DNA from: Bacillus sp. RO1
GTDB lineage: Bacteria > Bacillota > Bacilli > Bacillales > Bacillaceae_I
NCBI RefSeq assembly: GCF_012524115.1
Contig: NZ_JAAZWB010000077.1
Span: forward strand, 1-64,000
Reading direction: 5' to 3'
DNA length: 64,000 nucleotides
How positions within the stretch are numbered: position 1 is the stretch's first letter; each line of letters opens with the position of its first letter. This document shows, one piece after another, positions 59,993 through 64,000 of the stretch. The position numbers and the translations under genes are program-made. The notes beneath the pieces are model-generated. The model ran no database searches. It was given only the letters and a program-made list of their open reading frames with translations, and had not been told where the DNA came from.

Positions 59993-60988
59993 ATGAAAGG
60001 TTTAAGAATTGCGTTAAGTATTTTATTATCTTTTGCTTTAGTCGCTGCGCTTGTAGCTTGCGGTGGCGGCAAAACTGAAAAAGTCCGGATTGCCGAAGTT
60101 ACCCGCTCTATTTTTTATGCTCCCCAATATGTTGCGATTGAAAAAGGATTTTTTGAAGAAGAAGGGTTGGAAATTGAATTAACGACCACTTGGGGTGGCG
60201 ACAAAACGATGACCACCTTGCTCGCTGACGGGGCTGATGTGGCATTGGTAGGTTCTGAGACGTCCATCTATGTGTATGCCCAAGGCTCTAATGACCCAAT
60301 CATTAACTTTGCTCAGCTTACCCAAACAGACGGAACATTTCTAGTATCAAGAGAAAAACTCGATAACTTTGATTGGAATATTTTAAAAGGCAGTACATTT
60401 CTTGGCCAACGAAAAGGTGGCATGCCTCAAATGGCTGGGGAGTTTGTTCTGAAAAAGCATGGAATTGACCCGCAGAATGATTTGAATCTGATTCAAAATG
60501 TTGATTTTGCAAACATCCCTAGCGCTTTCGCTTCAGGTACAGGTGAATTTGTGCAGTTATTCGAACCGCAGGCTAGTATTTTTGAAGCGGAAGGCATCGG
60601 ATATATTGTCGCTTCTTTCGGGGAAGAGTCAGGTCACTTGCCATATACGACATTCATGGCAAAGGAAAGCTATCTAAAAGAAAATCCTGAGGCAGCAGAG
60701 AAATTCACCCGTGCGCTCTACAAAGCCCAACAATGGGTGGAGAACAACCCTGCTTCTGAAACTGCCAAAGTCATCCTTCCATACTTTGAAGATACGTCGG
60801 TAGAATTAATTGAAACCGTTGTAGATCGTTATAAGAGTCAAGGTTCTTACGCCACTGATCCAATCCTGGATCAAGAAGAATGGGATAACCTGCAAAACAT
60901 CATGGACACAGCCGGGGAGCTTCCACAATATGTGGAATACGGCACATTAGTAAATACAACCATTGCAGAAGAGGTAATGGAAGAATAG
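59993..60988 (+). CDS. ytlA: ABC transporter substrate-binding lipoprotein YtlA
   Basis: The product is 331 residues. The signal peptide ends in the lipobox LVAC near residue 20, so it is anchored outside the membrane. The fold is that of the NMT1/SsuA/ThiY-like group: YAPQYVAIEKGFFEEEGLEIELTTTWGGDKTM. Such proteins bind aliphatic sulfonates, pyrimidine precursors or similar small molecules; the ligand is unknown. GAGGAGGT lies before the ATG. It heads the ytlA-ytlC-ytlD unit. Confidence 0.9.
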   Translation: MKGLRIALSILLSFALVAALVACGGGKTEKVRIAEVTRSIFYAPQYVAIEKGFFEEEGLEIELTTTWGGDKTMTTLLADGADVALVGSETSIYVYAQGSNDPIINFAQLTQTDGTFLVSREKLDNFDWNILKGSTFLGQRKGGMPQMAGEFVLKKHGIDPQNDLNLIQNVDFANIPSAFASGTGEFVQLFEPQASIFEAEGIGYIVASFGEESGHLPYTTFMAKESYLKENPEAAEKFTRALYKAQQWVENNPASETAKVILPYFEDTSVELIETVVDRYKSQGSYATDPILDQEEWDNLQNIMDTAGELPQYVEYGTLVNTTIAEEVMEE

Positions 60989-60999
60989 GATGATGAACG

Positions 61000-61779
61000 A
61001 TGAGTTTATTATCAATTAATAATATAAATCACATCTATTTTACACCGGAACGGGCTACAAAGGTACTAGAAGACATCTCCATCTCTATTGAGGAAGGGGA
61101 GTTTATCTCCTTCCTCGGCCCAAGTGGCTGCGGGAAAACAACACTGTTATCCATTATTGCGGGTCTCCTTAAGCCTACAGAAGGGACCGTATTGTTAGGT
61201 GACAAACCTTCCAAAGACTGCGTCTCCAATATTGGCTATATGCTTCAACAGGATTATCTTTTCCCATGGAAGACTATTGAGGAAAACGTACTTCTAGGGT
61301 TGAAGATTGCAGATAAACAGACGAAACTAAATAGGGAAAAAACTTTACATCTGCTAAAAGAAATGGGACTGCCGGATGTTGAAAAATTATATCCTTCTCA
61401 GTTATCAGGCGGAATGCGGCAGCGTGCAGCACTGGTCCGAACACTTGCCACCGATCCTCAGCTCCTGCTTCTTGACGAACCATTTTCAGCTCTTGACTAC
61501 CAGACGAAGCTAAAGCTTGAGGATTTAGTTTTCACCACACTCAAATCCTTTAAAAAAACCGCCTTGCTCGTCACCCATGACATCGGGGAAGCCATCGCGA
61601 TGAGTGACCGCATCTTTTTATTAAAAGCGAACCCTGGACGTTTGGCGAAAACGTTTATAGTGCCGGAAGAACTGAAAAACATGATTCCATTTGAAGCAAG
61701 GCAGCATCCTGACTTCTCCTCCTTGTTCCAAAAGATTTGGAAGGAGTTGGAGCAACTTGAACAAGAAAGCGAACATTGA
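61000..61779 (+). CDS. ytlC: ABC transporter ATP-binding protein YtlC
   Basis: This 259-residue nucleotide-binding domain has Walker [10 protein letters not shown] near residue 41, the signature [11 protein letters not shown] near residue 138, Walker [13 protein letters not shown] and the switch His in [13 protein letters not shown]. It powers the importer formed with YtlA and YtlD. It begins 11 nt after ytlA, and its 3' end overlaps the ytlD start by 23 nt. Family: SsuB/TauB-like. Confidence 0.92.
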   Translation: MSLLSINNINHIYFTPERATKVLEDISISIEEGEFISFLGPSGCGKTTLLSIIAGLLKPTEGTVLLGDKPSKDCVSNIGYMLQQDYLFPWKTIEENVLLGLKIADKQTKLNREKTLHLLKEMGLPDVEKLYPSQLSGGMRQRAALVRTLATDPQLLLLDEPFSALDYQTKLKLEDLVFTTLKSFKKTALLVTHDIGEAIAMSDRIFLLKANPGRLAKTFIVPEELKNMIPFEARQHPDFSSLFQKIWKELEQLEQESEH

Positions 61780-62563
61780 TTTACTTCACCAAGGATATTT
61801 AAAACAGCGTAAAAAGGTGACCTTTCAAGTAAGGCTGTATCAGTTGGTTATCTTTATCGTCTTCTTTTCCGCTTGGGAGCTTGCCGGAAAAAACAGCTGG
61901 ATTAATCCCTTGCTATTTAGCTATCCAAGTAGAATCTGGAATCTATTCATAGACAAAATAAAAGATGGCACGCTACTTTCGAATATTAGTATAACAGTAA
62001 CCGAAACCATCTTCGGATTCGTTCTTGGAACACTCATTGGAACGATCATGGCTGCCATCCTTTGGTGGTCGCCGATGATTTCTAGAGTGCTTGAGCCTTA
62101 TTTAGTCATTTTGAATGCAATGCCAAAAGTAGCCCTTGGCCCTATTTTAATTGTGGCCATCGGTCCTAATATGGGATCAATCATTACAATGGGCGCTATT
62201 ATTTCCGTCATCATCACGACCATTGTGGTTTATACTGCCTTTAAAGAAGTAGATGATAACTATCTAAAAGTTCTAAGGACCTTCGGAGCCACCCGCAGGC
62301 AACTTTTCCAGCAAGCAGTCCTCCCAGCGTCCTATCCTACTATTATTTCTACCCTTAAAGTAAACGTAGGCTTGGCATGGGTTGGGGTCATTGTAGGTGA
62401 ATTTCTGGTCAGCTCTAAAGGACTTGGCTATATGATTATCTATGGCTTTCAAGTATTTAACTTCACTCTTGTACTACTCAGTTTGTTGATTATCGCAGTA
62501 TTTGCAACAATAATGTACCAATTGGTGGAATATCTCGAGAAGAAGTTAGTGAAACATACGTAA
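61757..62563 (+). CDS. ytlD: ABC transporter permease YtlD
   Basis: The product is about 268 residues with six hydrophobic segments. It carries the permease loop [29 protein letters not shown], the EAA motif that contacts the ATPase. SsuC/TauC-like segment [17 protein letters not shown] is near the start. TTG at 61757 is used because AAGGAG lies upstream; this overlaps ytlC by 23 nt and suggests coupled translation. A frame back to 61691 is less likely. A hairpin follows. Confidence 0.9.
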   Translation: MNKKANIDLLHQGYLKQRKKVTFQVRLYQLVIFIVFFSAWELAGKNSWINPLLFSYPSRIWNLFIDKIKDGTLLSNISITVTETIFGFVLGTLIGTIMAAILWWSPMISRVLEPYLVILNAMPKVALGPILIVAIGPNMGSIITMGAIISVIITTIVVYTAFKEVDDNYLKVLRTFGATRRQLFQQAVLPASYPTIISTLKVNVGLAWVGVIVGEFLVSSKGLGYMIIYGFQVFNFTLVLLSLLIIAVFATIMYQLVEYLEKKLVKHT

Positions 62564-62568
62564 AAGCA

Positions 62569-62601
62569 AAGAGCAACTCCTCAAATGGAGTTGCCCTTCT
62601 T
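62569..62601. terminator. Terminator ytlD / ytkD
   Basis: GCAACTCC pairs with GGAGTTGC around a 6-nt loop, with T-rich sequence on the plus strand. It overlaps the 3' end of the convergent ytkD. Confidence 0.75.
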
Positions 62602-63054
62602 TATTTTATCAAGACAATGCGTCAGAACGTCGTCTTTCATAATAAAACTAAATCGATTGTCTTTTCTTATGTTACCTGGTATCTCCTTCAGGAGAACAGG
62701 ACCATTCGTTTCAAAGTATGTAGACTGTTTTTCTAACTTATCGATTACTGCAAAATATACATTTTTAACAATAACTTTTTCTCTTCCATCCACTTTATAC
62801 TGCCCTATGTATTTCAACTGGGACACCTGTCCACCTGTCTCTTCCCTTACTTCTCTAATCGCCCCTTGGTCAGCGGTTTCCCCATCTTCTACTTTTCCAC
62901 CTGGAAACTCCATTCCCCTGTTCTTATGACTGGTCAACAGCCACTGATCCTGGTAACGACAAATTACCCAGACGTGTTTGGGGTCTCGAGAAAAAGGATG
63001 GTCTTCAAAGGATAACATCACTCGGTTGTTATAAATATCTTCAAACTCATACAT
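62581..63054 (-). CDS. ytkD: Nudix hydrolase YtkD (RppH-like)
   Basis: This 157-residue Nudix enzyme carries the box GX5EX7REXXEEXG as GKVEDGE...REVREETG near residues 55-77. In B. subtilis YtkD removes pyrophosphate from mRNA 5' ends (RppH activity) and can act on oxidised nucleotides. GGAG lies before the ATG. It is convergent with the ytlACD unit and shares a terminator with it. The position agrees with B. subtilis. Confidence 0.9.
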   Translation of the reverse strand: MYEFEDIYNNRVMLSFEDHPFSRDPKHVWVICRYQDQWLLTSHKNRGMEFPGGKVEDGETADQGAIREVREETGGQVSQLKYIGQYKVDGREKVIVKNVYFAVIDKLEKQSTYFETNGPVLLKEIPGNIRKDNRFSFIMKDDVLTHCLDKIKKGNSI

Positions 63055-63159
63055 ACTATCGAAACTCCAATATCTCTTTTTTCTTATTTATCTTATCATA
63101 GTAGCATCGAAAATGTGAGAGTCAAGTACCTTATTTAGACCATCATGGATAAAAAACTT

Positions 63160-63480
63160 TTATTCGATTAAATCATCCATTAATCCCTGATCTTTAATAT
63201 GAGTCTTCGTTGCTTCATCCCCAAGCTCATAAATCATCTTGAACGCCTGTTGCAATCCGTTATCATATGCATCATTTGTTTTGTCAAAATGATATTGTAC
63301 ATAAGGTATGTGGGCCCGCCAAAAACCCTGCCAATCAGAAGAATAATTTTGATCGAAAATTTCCCTTAAATGGGTTATTTCATCATCTGTTGCCTGTATC
63401 TGATAGTCCCAAGAAGATGCTGTACTCACTTGTGAAATTGATCCCTCTGCTAGTGAAATGTAGTACGTTTTACGCTCCAT
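63160..63480 (-). CDS. Hypothetical protein, 106 residues
   Basis: The product is a small, acidic, soluble protein (MERKTYYISLAEGSISQ, then TDDEITHLREIFDQNYSSDWQGFWRAHIPYVQYH). It is rich in Asp, Gln, Tyr and Trp, and without a membrane helix or a motif I recognise. GGAAAGG-type sequence lies before the ATG. It sits between ytkD and the holin-like ytkC on the same strand. Function unknown. Confidence 0.7.
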   Translation of the reverse strand: MERKTYYISLAEGSISQVSTASSWDYQIQATDDEITHLREIFDQNYSSDWQGFWRAHIPYVQYHFDKTNDAYDNGLQQAFKMIYELGDEATKTHIKDQGLMDDLIE

Positions 63481-63553
63481 GTATCTTCACCCTTTCCAGT
63501 ATCTTCTCTTATTTTCACACAAAATCCCTGCTTTATTCTTTTAGATTTGATTG

Positions 63554-63952
63554 TTACGGATCCGCCTTTTTCTTAATGGCATCAATAACTTTTTTCAAGA
63601 TGTTCGGTATTGGTACACCCAAACGTGACGCATTTTCCATAATGGAAATAAACTCATTGACCAAATAAAATAAAATCGTAACGTCTTTAATTAAATTAGT
63701 ACCTAAAATAATGTCCAAGACATGCGCAATGCTTACTAATGCAAATATAAATACCTTTTGTGCGATACCCTTAAAACCCACTCGACTCGACAGGCGCTTT
63801 TCAACAAATGCCGCCATAATTCCTGTTAAATAATCCACGACAACAAACATAATTAAAAACATTAATAGTGAACTAAAGCCTCCGTAAAAAAAAGAGGCCA
63901 TGGAACCCACTAATGACGCGATCCCAAAACAAATTAAATTGTACTTGTCCAT
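63554..63952 (-). CDS. ytkC: YtkC-like phage-holin family protein
   Basis: The product is 132 residues with three or four hydrophobic helices (about residues 5-22, 25-48, 68-85 and 90-105). The segment IMFVVVDYLTGIMAAF is typical of the toxin-secretion/phage-lysis holin family 4. B. subtilis YtkC belongs to that family and lies near ytkD. It may form membrane lesions or assist an autolysin. AGGGGG lies upstream of the ATG. No phage genes are nearby, so a domesticated holin is likely. Confidence 0.85.
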   Translation of the reverse strand: MDKYNLICFGIASLVGSMASFFYGGFSSLLMFLIMFVVVDYLTGIMAAFVEKRLSSRVGFKGIAQKVFIFALVSIAHVLDIILGTNLIKDVTILFYLVNEFISIMENASRLGVPIPNILKKVIDAIKKKADP

Positions 63953-64000
63953 GACAAATCCCCCTGCATCCTCACTTATTTCTATAATCCATATTATGCA

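Noticed and set aside
63554-63952. Prophage remnant suggested by the holin-like gene
   Set aside because: No other phage gene is nearby, and the gene sits in conserved ytkC position.
1-64000. CRISPR array
   Set aside because: The regular repeats seen have no unique spacers between identical repeats; they are head-to-tail tandem or dispersed elements.

Overview
This window is a stretch of Bacillaceae chromosome (low-GC Gram-positive). Support comes from the strong AAGGAGG-type ribosome binding sites, frequent TTG and GTG starts, Bacillus-type cis elements (T-box, S-box, CIRCE, cre, a CcpN-like site), and a gene order that, from memory, closely follows the ytoQ-to-ytkC region of Bacillus subtilis. 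The species cannot be fixed from the sequence; a Bacillus or Sutcliffiella-like relative is my guess. No rRNA, tRNA, prophage, transposase or CRISPR array was seen.

Region 1 (0.2-12.6 kb) holds mostly housekeeping genes: ytoQ, a DUF84 NTPase, the M42 peptidase ytoP, ytzB, the lactonase ytnP, trmB, ytzH, ytmP, the pullulanase amyX, a ytlQ-like gene, a holin-like lrgA/lrgB pair, thpR and a cysteine synthase homologue (ytkP). Region 2 (12.6-25.5 kb) has a cluster of palindromic repeat elements, an MFS transporter, pepV, the ABC exporter ythP/ythQ, ytzE, an RsuA-type pseudouridine synthase, the lipid II flippase murJ (ytgP), a ytfP-like flavoprotein, small sporulation and membrane proteins, a NERD-domain protein and the rhodanese ytwF.

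Region 3 (25.5-45.7 kb) starts with leuS behind a leucine T-box. It continues into what looks like an accessory metabolic block. First comes a two-gene small-protein operon, one member Cys-rich, with twin palindromic operators. Next is a 3-hydroxybutyrate-type dehydrogenase plus GntP permease unit with a near-perfect sigma-54 promoter, three palindromic upstream sites, a cre site and its own enhancer-binding protein. A dihydroorotate-dehydrogenase-like domain fused to a duplicated membrane module follows, then htpG under a perfect CIRCE element. The block ends with a TAXI-type TRAP transporter beside a DctB/DctS/DctR-like sensing module and a YttB-like MFS transporter.

Region 4 (46-64 kb) returns to conserved order: ytzC, mnmL (ytqA), mnmM (ytqB), the terpene synthase ytpB with ytpA, ytoA, a PAP2 phosphatase with a GT4 glycosyltransferase, an ABC-F ATPase preceded by a leader peptide and attenuator, metK behind a SAM-I riboswitch, pckA, a 52-bp tandem array, ytmA, the ytlA/ytlC/ytlD ABC importer, the Nudix hydrolase ytkD, a small unknown gene and the holin-like ytkC.

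The most interesting signals are the DHODH-like/AHDR-duplication membrane protein, the leader-peptide attenuator before the ABC-F gene, the sigma-54 plus cre control of the hydroxybutyrate genes, the twin-operator Cys-rich operon, and a family of roughly 125-bp dyad repeats whose ends covary between copies. Function calls rest on motifs read by eye and remembered families; no database search was run.
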